From Viscum album (Eukaryota > Streptophyta > Magnoliopsida > Santalales > Viscaceae), in the NCBI GenBank assembly GCA_963277665.1, contig OY728142.1:13344001-13408000 (forward strand): 64,000 nt of DNA. Direction: 5' to 3'. Below, in pieces: positions 11,288-22,955 of the stretch. Position 1 is the stretch's first letter. Each line of letters opens with the position of its first letter. Position numbers and translations under genes: made by a program. Under the pieces are notes generated by a model. It saw only the letters and a list, made by a program, of their open reading frames with translations. It ran no database searches and was not told where the DNA came from.

Positions 11288-14077
11288 CTAGGGGAACAAA
11301 TGGGGGTACTGAGCACGCATCTGAGCCTCCCGCTCCCAAGTGCTCTCCTGGAGGTTCCCGTGCTGCCATCTGACGCGCACAAGAGGAATCGACCGCCCAC
11401 GTAGGACCCGCTCCTGTCGATCCTCGATCTCCACTGGGACCTCCGCAAAAGTCGCCCCATCGTCCACGTCCAGCTCCCCAAAGTCGATGATGTGCGTCGG
11501 GTCGTGCACGTATCTCCTCAGCTGAGACACGTGGAAGACGTCGTGCACCCGGTGCAACTGAGGTGGTAGAGCCAGGCGATAAGCCACCTCTCCTATCCTG
11601 CTGAGGACCTGGAAAGGCCCGATGAAGCGTGGAGACAACTTGCCGCCTCGGCCAAATCTCCGAAAACCACGTCGAGGTGAGACACGCAAAAAGACGTGGT
11701 CGCCATCCTCGAACTCCAGTGGCCTCCGCCTCCTGTCAGCATATGACTTCTGCCGGCTCTGAGCTGTCCTCATCCTCTCCTGGATGATCTGGACCTTCTC
11801 TGTCGTGGCTCGGACCATCTCTGGTCCCACGAGTGCTGACTCCCCAGGGTCTGTCCAGCACAACGGTGATCTGCAGGGTCTGCCGTACAACGCCTCGTAT
11901 GGTGCCATCCCGATGGTGGAGTGGTAGCTGTTGTTGTACGCGAACTCTACCAAGGGTAGGTGGTCCTCCCAGCTGCGACCAAAGTCGAGAACACATGCAC
12001 GGAGCATGTCCTCGAGTGTCTGTATGGTCCTCTCCGTCTGACCATCCGTCTGAGGGTGGAAGGCTGTGCTCAGATGGAGCCGCGTCCCGAACGCCTCCTG
12101 CAACCCCTTCCAGAGCCGGGAAGTGAAACGAGCATCTCGATCGGAGACGATAGATGATGGCACACCGTGAAGCCGTACGATCTCCTGGACGTAAAGACGT
12201 CCCAAGCTCTCCACTGAGCCCTGCTCTCTGATGGGTAAGAAGTGTGCCGACTTGGTAAGTCGGTCGACAATCACCCAAATGGAGTCGTGACCTCTGGAAG
12301 TGCGTGGAAGTCCAGTCACGAAGTCCATAGATATGCTATCCCACTTCCACTCCGGGACCTCCAAGGGTTGTACCAAACCTGCTGGTACCTGATGCTCTGC
12401 CTTCACCTGCTGGCAGGTGAGGCATCGTGAAACGAACTCTGCCACAGCTTTCTTCATGCCCGGCCACCAGTGCTGTCGTCTGAGATCCTGGTACATCTTC
12501 GCCACTCCGGGATGCACCGCCAAGGGAGAAGTGTGAAACTCTCTCAGCACCTCCTCTCGTAAAGCAACTGGTACGAAGGTACGCCCTCTGAAAAGGATTT
12601 CGTGCTCTGCTCCAAGGGAGAAACCATCAGGCGCCTGACCTGAGGATATCAGTGCACGCCGGGTCTCACAGTCAGCGTCCTCACGCTGGGCCTCTCTGAC
12701 CCGTTGTAGAAGTGGAGGAGAGACTGTGAGAGACTGAAGAAAGGCTGCTCTGTCTCTATCCACGAAGGATATCTGCAAGGAGGCTAGCTGCTCTGTCGCC
12801 TCCTCAAGTAGCTGAATGCCCGTCCTCCTGCTGAGGGCATCGGCTACCACGTTCCCCTTCCCAGAAGTATAGACTATCTCAAAGTCATAGTCCTGGAGGA
12901 ACTCAAGCCATCTCCGCTGTCTCAGGTTCAGGTCCTTCTGAGAGAAGATATACCTGAGACTCTGGTGGTCAGAAAAGACAGTGAAGCGCTCGCCCATCAG
13001 ATAGTGCGGCCAAGTCTTCAGAGCGAAGACCACTGCTGCTAACTCCAGGTCATGAGTGGCGTAGTTCTGCTCATGCGGCCTCAACTGACGTGATCCGTAG
13101 GCGATCACGGCCCGCTCCTGCATCAGGACGCACCCGAGTCCAGTCCCTGATGCGTCGCAGTAAACTACGTATCCAACTCCCTCCTCAGGCAACCTCAAGA
13201 TAGGTGCGCTGGTCAATCTCTGTCTCAGCTCCTTGAAGCTCTGCTGACATCTGTCTGACCACACAAAGGGTTTCCCCTTCTTCGTCAAGGCTGAGAGTGG
13301 TGCCGCAACTCTGGAGAAGTCTGGCACGAATCTCCGATAGTATCCCTCTAGGCCCAAGAAGCTCCGCACCTCTGTCACGCTCTTGGGTGGCTCCCAAGCT
13401 AGCACAGCCTCGATCTTCGCGGGATCCACTGCAACTCCCGCCTCAGAAATGACGTGCCCCAAGAAATGGACCTCACGTAACCAGAACTGGCATTTTGAGA
13501 GCCTTCCATAAAGCTGGTGCTCTCGGAGTGTGTCTAGCACAACTCGCAGGTGGTAGGCATGCTCCTCCTCAGTCGTCGAGTATACCAAAATGTCGTCAAT
13601 GAAGACAACGACAAATCGGTCGAGGTATGGCTGGAAGATCCTGTTCATGAGGCTCATGAACACTGCTGGAGCATTGGTTACGCCGAACGGCATAACCAAG
13701 AACTCATAATGGCCATACCGACACCTGAAGGCCGTCTTCTGTACGTCCTCGTCTCGAACTCTGAGCTGATGATAGCCTGACCGGAGGTCTATCTTCGAGA
13801 ACCACTGCGCTCCCTTGAGCTGATCGAAGAGGTCATCAATCCGTGGCAGCGGATACTTGTTCCTCACTGTCACCTGGTTCAGGCGACGATACTCGACACA
13901 CAGTCGCAAGCTCCCGTCCGCCTTCTTGGCGAACAAAATCGGGGAAGCCCAGGGTGAAACACTGGGTCGGATAAACCCCTTGCTCTGCAAGTCCTCCAAC
14001 TGTACCCGCAGCTCTCGAAGCTCAGCGGGGGCCATCCGATATGCTGGAGTAGATATCGGGGCTGTCCCGGGGTACAA
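11288..14077 (-). CDS. pol: E6 Pol: reverse transcriptase, RNase H, integrase, chromodomain
   Basis: A 929-codon open frame. RT occupies roughly residues 20-215 with [10 protein letters not shown] (Asp97) and the catalytic FIDD (Asp161, Asp162). RNase H spans about 265-420 with Asp308, Glu345, Asp370 and Asp413. The integrase zinc finger uses His515, His522, Cys552 and Cys555, and its core triad is Asp585, Asp646 and Glu682. A GKLSPRF motif at 812-818 is followed by a C-terminal chromodomain (about 878-929) of the type that steers chromoviruses to heterochromatin. All catalytic residues are present and there is no internal stop. The methionine at 14077 is only the first one after a stop. The true reading frame continues upstream through TAG at 14096-14098 into the RT-protease linker, so in nature this is part of a Gag-Pol polyprotein. 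It probably depends on readthrough or is dead. Confidence 0.93.
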   Translation of the reverse strand: MYPGTAPISTPAYRMAPAELRELRVQLEDLQSKGFIRPSVSPWASPILFAKKADGSLRLCVEYRRLNQVTVRNKYPLPRIDDLFDQLKGAQWFSKIDLRSGYHQLRVRDEDVQKTAFRCRYGHYEFLVMPFGVTNAPAVFMSLMNRIFQPYLDRFVVVFIDDILVYSTTEEEHAYHLRVVLDTLREHQLYGRLSKCQFWLREVHFLGHVISEAGVAVDPAKIEAVLAWEPPKSVTEVRSFLGLEGYYRRFVPDFSRVAAPLSALTKKGKPFVWSDRCQQSFKELRQRLTSAPILRLPEEGVGYVVYCDASGTGLGCVLMQERAVIAYGSRQLRPHEQNYATHDLELAAVVFALKTWPHYLMGERFTVFSDHQSLRYIFSQKDLNLRQRRWLEFLQDYDFEIVYTSGKGNVVADALSRRTGIQLLEEATEQLASLQISFVDRDRAAFLQSLTVSPPLLQRVREAQREDADCETRRALISSGQAPDGFSLGAEHEILFRGRTFVPVALREEVLREFHTSPLAVHPGVAKMYQDLRRQHWWPGMKKAVAEFVSRCLTCQQVKAEHQVPAGLVQPLEVPEWKWDSISMDFVTGLPRTSRGHDSIWVIVDRLTKSAHFLPIREQGSVESLGRLYVQEIVRLHGVPSSIVSDRDARFTSRLWKGLQEAFGTRLHLSTAFHPQTDGQTERTIQTLEDMLRACVLDFGRSWEDHLPLVEFAYNNSYHSTIGMAPYEALYGRPCRSPLCWTDPGESALVGPEMVRATTEKVQIIQERMRTAQSRQKSYADRRRRPLEFEDGDHVFLRVSPRRGFRRFGRGGKLSPRFIGPFQVLSRIGEVAYRLALPPQLHRVHDVFHVSQLRRYVHDPTHIIDFGELDVDDGATFAEVPVEIEDRQERVLRGRSIPLVRVRWQHGNLQESTWEREAQMRAQYPHLFP

Positions 14078-14095
14078 GTCGATGTAAAAGTCTAC

Positions 14096-14450
14096 CTATC
14101 TACGAGGAGGTAGCCCTGGAACGTCGTCGGGAAAGACGTCCACGTACTGGTCCACCACTGCAGGAAAAGCCGGACTCCGCACGTCCACTGCTCCTAGGAT
14201 GAGGCTAGCCAACTGATGAGAGATAGGCTGCACTCTCCTCCGCGGAAGTCCATCCTGTGCTGCAAAGGTTCCCTTCTCGCCGGTGAAGGTAAACCTGCTC
14301 CCGTCGGTACGAACACATCGCACCTTGCGCCTAAAACAGTCGATCTGGGCATGAACCGTGGATAGCCAATCCATGCCCAAGATGACGTCGTAAGGCCTCG
14401 ACGCCGCTACAAGGAGATCCCAGCAGAAGCTCTCGCCTCCTAGAGTAAGC
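14096..14450 (-). pseudogene. E6 protease C-terminal part and protease-RT linker
   Basis: In the same frame as the RT-integrase block. The open stretch contains the ILGMDWL motif (near 14376), the conserved Ty3 protease flap-distal segment, and ends with VFPDDVPGLPPRR just before RT. It is separated from pol only by the TAG at 14096-14098, a place where related elements normally have a glutamate codon, so a G-to-T change is the simplest cause. It is out of frame (+1) with gag-protease upstream. The join must fall between about 14451 and 14507, where both frames are open. Confidence 0.85.
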
Positions 14451-15800
14451 TCACACTGCCGGCACCAGTGCGTAATTCGTCGAGTCTGCTTCCGTAGGAG
14501 TCTCTAGCCGTAAGGATCGAGCCAACGGCTCAGTCGGAATCTCCGAGCTCCGAACAAGGGCAGAGGCTATGAAAGAGTGACTCGCTCCTGTGTCTATAAG
14601 TACTGCAGCAAGGGTGGAATAGACACAGATCGTACCTCGAATCATCTCTGGCAAGTCGGGGTCGTAGGCCTCCACTGCCTGGAGCTGGGCCTGTCCCTTC
14701 CCGCCAGCTACCTGTGGTCGAGGTGGCCCTCCTGGTGGTGGTGGGGGTAGAGCCTGGAAGCGTCGCCCACCACCCGCTGCTCGGCCAGCTCCTCTGCCTC
14801 GTCCGCCTCCTCCCTGCAGACCGCCACGGTCGACCCTCTGCCTCTGCCTGGGTGGCCCCTCCACCGTCTGCTGCTCCTCTGATCGGCGAGTCGGGCAGTC
14901 ACGAGCCATGTGACCCTGCCCGCCGCAAGAGTAGCACAACCTGCCTCTCGAAAGGCTGGCACTCCGCTGTGTGCCTCGTACTGCTGAGCCGGTGTCTTGA
15001 GGCCGTCTGCGTGGGGGTCTGGTCTGCCTGGACCCGTGAGTCATCCGTCGGCTACCTGATGTCGAAGACTCAGCTACCTGCCGCCCTGCGCTAGGTCTCG
15101 CCGCTGAAGAAGGCTCTGCCAGGAAGCTCTCGATCAGGAGGGCTCGCTCCAGCACTCCCGCCTGGGTCGGAATGCTGAGGGAGATCAGTGACGCCCGAAT
15201 CTCCTGTCGCAAGCCCTGCTCGAAGGTCCGGGCCCGGAAGAAGGGGTCCCGTACCATATCGGTCGAGTAGCGAGATAGGTCCGTGAACCTCGCCGCGTAC
15301 TGAGCGACCGTCATGCTGCCCTGGCGCAGCTGGAGAAGCTCCTGGATGCGCACCGCTCGGAGGGTGGCCGGGACGAACTCAGAGCGGAAGAGGCTCTCGA
15401 AGTCCGTCCAGAGCAGGGATGCCTCATCGTGAACCTGGAGCATCAGGCTCCACCATCGTCCTGCCGCCGCCTGCAGGAGGCTCGCTGCGAGAATCACCAT
15501 GAGATCCGCTGGTGTCCTCACTAGTCTGAAGATCCGTACCACTGCCTCTAGCCAGTCCTCGGCGGCCTGGGGGTCCGCCTCACCGCGAAACCTGGGCGGT
15601 CGCTGGCTCTGAAACTCATGCAGTGCCCTGAGGCGACGTGCATCGTCAGCGTCTGGTACTGGCAGCATTGGTGGCTCGGCGGGTAAAGCAACTGTCGGTG
15701 CCACTGCTGGCAAAGGGCCCTGCACCGAGGCCTCGTCGCTCGGTGGGCTGCCGTCGCGCCCTACACTCGGAACCCTAGCTGGCTGTCGTCGCGGGGCCAT
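14451..15800 (-). CDS. gag: E6 Gag with protease active site
   Basis: Gag forms the virus-like particle and the protease cuts the polyprotein. I place the start at the MAPRRQ methionine (15800), because chromoviral Gags commonly begin with a short Arg-rich MxPRR. An in-frame ATG at 15857 would add 19 residues. Counting from 15857: capsid-like helices at 85-245 with RWW (134-136) and the FEQGLRQEIR motif (212-221), a CCHC zinc knuckle Cys308-Cys311-His316-Cys321, a Gly/Arg-rich stretch at 343-366, then the protease DTGAS at 422-426. The frame ends at 14451 inside protease, before ILGMDWL, because of a +1 shift. A programmed +1 shift cannot be excluded, but position and context look like a small indel. 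Confidence 0.9.
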   Translation of the reverse strand: MAPRRQPARVPSVGRDGSPPSDEASVQGPLPAVAPTVALPAEPPMLPVPDADDARRLRALHEFQSQRPPRFRGEADPQAAEDWLEAVVRIFRLVRTPADLMVILAASLLQAAAGRWWSLMLQVHDEASLLWTDFESLFRSEFVPATLRAVRIQELLQLRQGSMTVAQYAARFTDLSRYSTDMVRDPFFRARTFEQGLRQEIRASLISLSIPTQAGVLERALLIESFLAEPSSAARPSAGRQVAESSTSGSRRMTHGSRQTRPPRRRPQDTGSAVRGTQRSASLSRGRLCYSCGGQGHMARDCPTRRSEEQQTVEGPPRQRQRVDRGGLQGGGGRGRGAGRAAGGGRRFQALPPPPPGGPPRPQVAGGKGQAQLQAVEAYDPDLPEMIRGTICVYSTLAAVLIDTGASHSFIASALVRSSEIPTEPLARSLRLETPTEADSTNYALVPAV

Positions 15801-15834
15801 CCTGAAAATGAGAACAAGAGCACCATAGTCAGAA

Positions 15835-15946
15835 CAGTATACCTGGTGAGCTGGCACAAGTAATCACAAGGAAAACTTGAGACTTTCATAAAGCAGATCA
15901 GTATACCCGGTGAGCTGACACAAGCAATCACAAGGAAAACTTGAAA
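15835..15946. repeat. Direct repeat in the E6 leader, 64-bp period
   Basis: CAGTATACCTGGTGAGCTGG at 15835 recurs with three changes in the first 20 bases at 15899, and the similarity continues for about 48 bp through AATCACAAGGAAAACTTGA. The first copy overlaps the upstream ATG at 15857. Confidence 0.85.
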
Positions 15947-16131
15947 CACACACGCAATCAATGTTTTCATGCATTAAGTCGGAAATCAGGAGTCAGGGTC
16001 CTGGTGTACGGATACGTCGGCCGCCGCACCAACACTGGGCTCCCTGAACTGATAACCACACTCAATACACTAAACACTATTGCTTCACATAGAAAGAAAG
16101 GACGATCAGAGTCCGCGGTAGAACCGACCAC

Positions 16132-16142
16132 CTCTGATACCA
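16132..16142 (-). promoter_or_regulatory. E6 primer-binding site, initiator tRNA-Met
   Basis: The minus strand reads TGGTATCAGAG three bases after the end of the 5' LTR (…GGGTCGTGACA). It is an exact 11-base match to the complement of initiator tRNA-Met, and it fixes the minus orientation. Confidence 0.93.
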
Positions 16143-16145
16143 ATT

Positions 16146-18934
16146 TGTCACGACCCGTCCTCGGGGCCCGTGCCGTGACTACCCCAAGCCCGCCTTCCAT
16201 AGGCCAGGGGCTGGCGACTAGCCCCAAGGCGTAAAATCCCAGTAAACAGGGAAGGCATTGCCTTTATAAGTAACAACCACACAGAGTCAGCAAGCGGAAA
16301 GTAAAGTGCAGAAAAGTAAAGGGGGCCGGAAATACAAGCCCAACTGTAAAGTACAACTGAAAAGTAAAGTACAGCAACTGAAGAAAAGACGGCGGCCTCG
16401 TGTCGTCCACTGGCAATCCCACCTGAAGGGTGGGTACAGATAGCCTCCAGGCTCCTCGGGTCCCACGTCCGCTCCGAGCACGTCCCGCCCAGTGGTCCAC
16501 CTCCAGGTACCGTCCTGCTCCACGCCCCAACCGTGATCAGCGCTGTCCGTCGTCTGCAACCAACACAACAAGGTGCGGGCATAGCCCGTGCAGGGGTGAG
16601 TACAAGCTACTCAGTAAGGACCCCGAGACCCCCGAAGGTCTCCCGAAATCCACAAAGGATATAGCACAAAAGAAAGATGCAATCACGAAGTAACATCTGA
16701 CTCGACTTAGGTATATGCCCATACATATACCTAAGTCCCCATTTCTAGCTCTGCTCACGAGCTCGAGAACAACTCAATCCACAAAGGAAAGCAAGACTCA
16801 AATCCACAAGGAGAGTAAACGGTAAATCCACAAAGGATAGTTCAACACAATCCACAAAGGAGAGTAAACAGTAAATCCACTTAGGATAGTTCAACACAAT
16901 CCACAAAGGAGAGTAAACAGTAAATCCACTTAGGATAGTTCAACACAATCCACATAGGAGAGTAACATAAGATTCAGCTCAACCAGGTATACTTTTTCAG
17001 ATGACGTCAAAGACGATCACTGATCCATCTAAGTCGTCGGACTCACAAAGGATCGATAGGTACTAACCCCCGCAGAAGACCCACACAGGATCGGGCTCAC
17101 ACAGAACCTGTAGGCAGTGGCTCACACAGAACCGGTAGTAAGGACCCACATAGGATCGGGCTCACACAGAACCTGTAGCACTGATCCACGTAGGATCGCT
17201 GAGTGCAGTAGTCGACGCAGTCCACTGAGGATCTCTGCACAGTCGTCGCCGCAGTCCACGAAGGATCTCTGCTCTGCCGTCGTCGCAGTCCACGAAGGTT
17301 CTCTGCTCTGTCGTCGTCGCAGTCCATGAAGGATCTCTGCTCTGTCGTCGAAGCCACAGCCAGCGCTAGGGTTCCCGCACAAAGCGAGCTCGTTTAGGAG
17401 GGTCCTCTCCACGAGCCGAGAGGCTGATACATCAACTGACACGTAGTCCGAAGTTGATGTATCCAAAAGTTCCGTATCGACAACAGGATCTCAACGCGAC
17501 AGACGGCGCGTCAAACGGACGCCCGGTCTGAGAGTTATTGGCATTTTCGTCCCAGGGGCCCGGTTGGTTTTTTAGGGCAAAACCAACCCGACCGTACTCC
17601 GCCTGTATCCGATCCTCGGGCGGATCATGCCAAAAGTTCCGTCTCACTTAGAGGAAACTACCACAGCTGACGGTACGTCGATCGGACGTCCGTAGCTCAA
17701 GTTATGAGTGTTTCCGCTCCGAGGGCCCGGTTGGTTTCGTGTACGAACCAACCCGGCCGAACCCAAAGTCTTCCGAAACCTTGAGTATAATATACCGAAA
17801 CGACCGTCTTGATCCAAGGATCGCGTAGCCGCTGACGGTTCGTCAATCGGAGGTCCCAGGCCCAAGATATGGGCGAAAGACCGAAGAGGGCCCGAAAACG
17901 GGGGTTCTGGGCCCGGGGCGACCCGGCCCGAACCCCCCTGGGGTCGGCCGAACCGGGTCGGCCCGAACCGGCTCGGCCGGGTCCGGTTCGGCCTGGGCGC
18001 GGCCCGGCCGACCGGACCGGCCGGCTCGGCTTCGGCCGAGCGGCCGAACAGGCCGCCGCCGCGGGTTTGACCCGCGGCATTTGAAGAAACGCGGCACCCG
18101 CGGGGGGGCCGCCTGTCACGCGGACGCGGCCGGGCCGCCGCGTCCGTTCCCGGTTCCGCGCGGCCGCGGAACCGGCCGCCACCGCCGCCGCGGCTTCAGC
18201 CACGGCGGACTTCCTCTACGGCGGCGCGCCGGGCGCCGCCGCCTCCGGTCGCCGGCGCCGCCGCTGCCTTCCTCGGGCCGCCGGAGATGCTCCGGTGGCC
18301 CGTTTTGCCTCCCGTCTGCGCCGATGCCTCTCCCGGATGCCGACCTTCACTGCGGACTCAACGGATCGCCCCTGCCGCGCGGTTTGTCGTCGTCCGTCAT
18401 ATCCGCACAACAAAAGAGATCGGCGGAGGGTTGTCGGGTCTTGTTCGTTAGACCCGCACCCTCCGCGTTAGCCATAATCAACGGGAGAAAAGAAAAAGAT
18501 GATCAACACATGATCCAACAATTTTATTTAAAGATAAAATTGTTCGTTTGAAACCGCCTTTTTAAATTTTCAAGAACGTTCACGAGAAAATTTAAAAGGG
18601 GTAACTTTTCCAAAATAAATCCCTACCTCGAAGTCGTCGTCGGACGAGAGGTCGTCGCGGTATCGCTCGTCGCAGAAGAAGGAGATCGTCGCGTCGTCGC
18701 GGTATCCGGCGTCGCGTCGCCAATCTCCGGATCAAGAACAAACAGATTTAATTAATTAAATCCGTTGTTATTGAAATTAAGAAGGGAGAATTTAGAAGTT
18801 TCGATTCTCACCTTTAACCGCCGATCGCAGGTTCGCCGCGGAAGAAGAGGCACCGAAGAAGAAGAAGAAGAAGGTCGCGGAAAAGCTGTTGACGTCGTGG
18901 ATCGTGCGTCGTCGGATTCCGGTTCCGGCGTTCT

Positions 18935-18985
<51 letters not shown>

Positions 18986-19712
18986 AGAGGGTGGAGGCTC
19001 AGAGGAATTGCACAACGATAGCAATCCTCCAAAATAGACAAGTTTGTCTATTTTATTATTTTGCCAACAAACGTAAAACGCATAAGTAACGACCCAATTA
19101 ATTTACGAAGAAACAGTCCATTTAATTCACGAAATAAACCGCCCAATTAAATGGTCTGTTAAGAATTAAAGAAAACGCGTCGGTTGACTTTTCAGTTACT
19201 TTGACGGGTTTTCGCGGGTGCGTTACTTAGCGAAAGAAACGGCGGGCTCGCGCGGGCCCCACCTCACAAATATCCTATCAAGGGGGTAGGATATTTCTGG
19301 ATAGCATCCTATCCAGTTCAACACAGTTCAAGCCGCCTTTAAGTGACTTTAAGTGGCTTCCAAGCAGTTTAAGTGAAATAAAATAAAGTTGTCGCACAAA
19401 CTTTATTTTATTTCTGACTTAAAGCCGCAAAATTTAAAAACCACGTCTGAGCAAACGCAACTCCGGAAGAGGCGTTTCTAAGCAAATATCGGCGCTGCGA
19501 TTTCATCGGTGCCCTCAGAATTTGATTCCGGGCACCGGTTCAAAAGATAGAAAAACCCGCTCGTCCGTTCACTGAACGTACCCGAGCCAAACTTCGGAAA
19601 TTGATTCCGGGCACACCGGGCCTCGGAATCAGGTGCCGTCTGAAGCTGCGCTCTTGTAAAATTCCAAAGAAAATTAAGAAAAAAATTTCCTTGAAATTTG
19701 CGGGTCTTTACA
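16146..19712 (-). repeat. E6 5' LTR (right in window), 3567 bp
   Basis: Nearly identical partner of 7668-11240, with the differences listed there. On the minus strand a TATA-like TTATAAAG lies near 16263-16270. If that is the promoter, R and U5 together are only about 100 bp and the arrays and hairpins all belong to U3. That promoter placement is inference. Confidence 0.97.
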
Positions 19713-19717
19713 ATCAT
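19713..19717. repeat. Target-site duplication of E6, right copy (ATCAT)
   Basis: Perfect repeat of 7663-7667, directly after the CTTTACA terminus. Confidence 0.95.
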
Positions 19718-21834
19718 GGATCCCATCCAGAGGTACCAATGATTCTCTCTAGGTAACATGACAATACATGTCATGTATTTGGAATTAAACATCGTGTAAT
19801 CTTCCACACACGTCATGTAATCCGGATTACACACTGTGTAGTTGTGTTCAATATGCCCATAATAATTCTTTAATTACTCAAGCCATGTGAATTAATGATA
19901 TGTGATGTAGTTAATTATTACAGTACTTGTTGAACAGGAGATACTGGCACACGGTCAGCTGGACTACGCGCTGGGTGGCCCACTAGACACGGTGTGTATT
20001 CCCTTCAGGTATGAGTCAAGTCATGTATCCCATACATAGCTTTCCTTTATGATGACCATGTAACGCGGAATATGGAACACTAGACATGTTGTGTACTCTG
20101 AGGATTTCTAAACTACACCTCACATATCGTTTCCATAGGCATGTACTTTCGATGGATGGTGAGGTGGGTACATGTCGCGTAGTTATATCTACACACCAAG
20201 TATTGTTTTCAGATTACGTAGATTTAAAAAATTATTATTTTATTTTGTAAACCATTTGACATGTACCTTCATGTGGCCATAAATCTGGGACACAACATAT
20301 GATAGGTGTTTGATATATATATAATTAAAATCTATGTATTGTTCAAATATTTTCACATCATGTAAGAGTTGTATAACAATTATAATTCTATGTGCATGGT
20401 ATATGTCAGAAATAATAAAGTGTATACAAGTATAAATACATACTGGGTAGTTTTGGATGGGTGTTCACCAGGTTTCCTCCAAGGTACAAGTTATGTACAA
20501 GGTTATAGATGAGAATCTCAATGAAATTCAGAAAAGGATTAAGATAAAAAATATTGATTAATTAGTGGTAATGATTAATTGATTTGAGCATAGTTTATCT
20601 TAATAATAACGATTAAATAGTTGAATGATAGATTTATTAAATGGGAAATTTTTTTCATGTACGTGGATGGTCATGAGTTAGACCAGACCTTTGTATGTGA
20701 TTAGTTCCCTTTTAATTTATTTACTAAATTACAGTTGATTTCAAGCATTCCTTCTCCTCATTAATATGTAGGGCATGCATGCCCATGTATTCATTTATGT
20801 AAAACCACTTTTACCGCTCACATATGCGTGAGTTAAAAGAATATGTAATGGATGGAGCCCCCGTGCTAGTGGAGGTGGTTCAAGTTTGGAGCCGAGGAAA
20901 AAATAATCCAATGAGATATAAAGGTTGATAGGTGGAAAGCTATAAACATGAACCTTAAACAATTCAAGATGTTTCTCCCCAAGGTTAGGGTTATTTTATC
21001 AACCGCTAGATAAACTAACTAATAGTAAAGCTCATGATTATACCCTTTATTTATTTATTTTAGTTGTATGGTTATTAATTATGGATGTTTGACGCGATCA
21101 CATAATTAATTAATTAATTAATAAGAAAACAATATGGAACTAAAATAAAATGTCTTATGCATAAATATTATATATACATGGTTAATCACTTAAGTATATC
21201 CCATGTAATATTAAAAATAATTTGAAAAGATAATAAGTGAAAATTAACGCATAGAGGATAAAATCCATCAATTAATTATTTAGTCGATATAACTTTCCAT
21301 TACATCTTTTAGAATCGAACCATAGTTCAACATGCTTGACCAATCCTAGTGGGGATGCTTTCAATTATAAGGGATTTATAATTTGAGGTTTTGTTTTGAC
21401 TTAACTTAGTTTACATCAAGGGTTGAATTATCTAGAAGGACTTGGAGCAATTGAGAGGCAAAGGTTGAGGAAATCCGAAATTAAGGATGTTTGGATTGGG
21501 GAGTCCACTCAACAGATCAAGGAGATGTGATTTAATGCAATTAGACTTTGGAATACCCACCTAAAACCTTTTATGTTTCTTGACCAACCCTATTCATGTT
21601 AATGTGAATGAAAAATTGGATCCTTGCTGCTAGAATGTCAATGAAATAGGATATTCCAAATCCAATGGTGATGGCTATTGGGTTTTGGACAAAATAGTGG
21701 GAGACTAGTATATATTTATTTATTTATTTGTCTATATTTATCAAGATAAAGAAATAAAAGTCTTTTCATCTTAAATTTTTGAAATGACAATAAAAATGAA
21801 ATCATACATATGATTGTGATCCATATTTGCGAAG
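19718..21834 (+). other. E1 leader, continued, with pseudo-palindrome field
   Basis: A non-coding leader of about 2.1 kb (2.3 kb with 7491-7667) precedes gag. It is homologous in reverse to 59766-61954 of E2. Its first 450 bp hold many imperfect palindromes around a TACA..(2-4 nt)..TGTA theme, such as TTACACACTGTGTAG near 19828 and AGACACGGTGTGTA near 19986. No conserved open frame is present. Confidence 0.75.
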
Positions 21835-22620
21835 GAAAACCATCTCACTGGTACTAATTTCCAAGAGTGGAAAAGCTGCCTTTAGGTTATCCTTCACCAT
21901 GAGAGGAAAATTTATGTGATGGAAGTGCCTTTACCAACTATTCCTGGAAATTAGGTGAGTGATAAGGAACTCTCTATGTATGAGAAACATCTGAATGATT
22001 CTATATACGTTTAGTGCATCATACTATCATCCATCACCAATGATCTCTCAAAGAAAAATAAGGAAATCGATGCTTATAGCATGATGTCTCACCTTCAGGA
22101 TCTATATCAAGTAAAGGCAAGATAAGAGAGGTTTGAGATCTCCAACAATTTTTTCACTACTATGCTCGAAGTGTCTATATCAGTTGGACCACATGTAGTC
22201 CACCTTATTGGCTACATTGAGTGTTTGTACATCTTAGGGATTAAATTCCTAGATGAGTTGCATATAAATCAAATACTATAATCATTTCCTAAGATCTTAT
22301 CTAGTTTAACTGTGAATTATAATATGGGCAATAATGATATGATTCTATCAGAGATTCTTACCCTGATTCTCCATGTTGATAAGGACATGTGGCATGAAAA
22401 TCCCACAGTCCTTATAGTGAATAGGAATAGGAAGGAGAAGACAAAGGATCCTAAGATTTATGAATAGTATAAATCTCCTGAGCACCGTTCGACTATGAAT
22501 AAGAAGATCTAGAGGTGGGGTAAATAAAAGAGGTAGTATTCTTTTCATGTGGAATGTCAGGCCACCAGTAGAGGAACTGCCCCCAGAGTCATGGGTAATC
22601 CAAATGTGCATCATTATCGA
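21835..22620 (+). pseudogene. E1 copia gag remnant
   Basis: Translated with breaks it reads LTGTNFQEWK (near 21850), LSMYEKHLNDSIYV, ILSSITNDLSKK, MMSHLQDLYQVKAR, HVVHLIGYIECLYILGIKF and YNMGNNDMILSEILTL. The same order is found in E2 gag (59204-59587, minus). These are helices of the copia Gag (UBN2-type) domain. At least five in-frame stops make it dead. The zinc knuckle region (22480-22620) is eroded. Confidence 0.85.
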
Positions 22621-22642
22621 GTGTAATCCTTCTATTTATACA

Positions 22643-22955
22643 TATTGGTTATTAGATACGGCTTGTGGTGCTCACATCTGTATTAAAATGTAGGAACCAA
22701 GTATATTTCTGAAACATTTATAGAGGAAAGGTGTATATGTGAGCTGTTAATCGTTCGATGGTGGATGCTATTACAATTGGTGACTACCAACTCACATTGC
22801 TGATGAGAATGATTTTTGTTTTACACGGCTATTATTATGTACCTTGTGTTGCCAGGAACATAATTTATATATCAATTTTAAATAAAAATTGATTTATTCT
22901 CAAGTTTGGAAATAAATTTTTCTTCTTTTATAAGGAAAACATATTTTATGGTATA
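22643..22955 (+). pseudogene. E1 copia protease remnant
   Basis: YWLLDTACGAHIC at 22643-22680 corresponds to the copia aspartic-protease motif WLLDTGCGSHIC, with the active-site Gly replaced by Ala. Frameshifts and stops follow until the pre-integrase domain. Confidence 0.85.

Larger units (their letters stand above)
7668..19712 (-). mobile_element. E6: young full-length Tekay/Del-type Ty3 chromovirus
   Basis: A complete minus-strand element of 12,045 bp. It has two LTRs (7668-11240 and 16146-19712), a primer site next to the right LTR, a polypurine tract next to the left LTR, gag-protease, and pol ending in a chromodomain. It is flanked by a perfect ATCAT duplication. It is strikingly GC- and CpG-rich against AT-rich surroundings, as expected of an insertion too young to have lost methylated CpGs. 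The LTRs show two substitutions in about 3,560 aligned bases plus a 15-bp and a 9-bp tandem-unit indel, counted by eye. Gag-pol continuity is broken once by a +1 frameshift and once by a TAG stop. The element is therefore probably not autonomous unless recoding occurs. Confidence 0.96.

Noticed and set aside
7668..19712. Possibility that E6 is an integrated plant pararetrovirus or an enveloped retrovirus-like element
   Set aside because: Gene order, chromodomain, LTRs, primer site and target duplication are those of a Ty3 chromovirus. No movement-protein, coat or envelope frame follows integrase.
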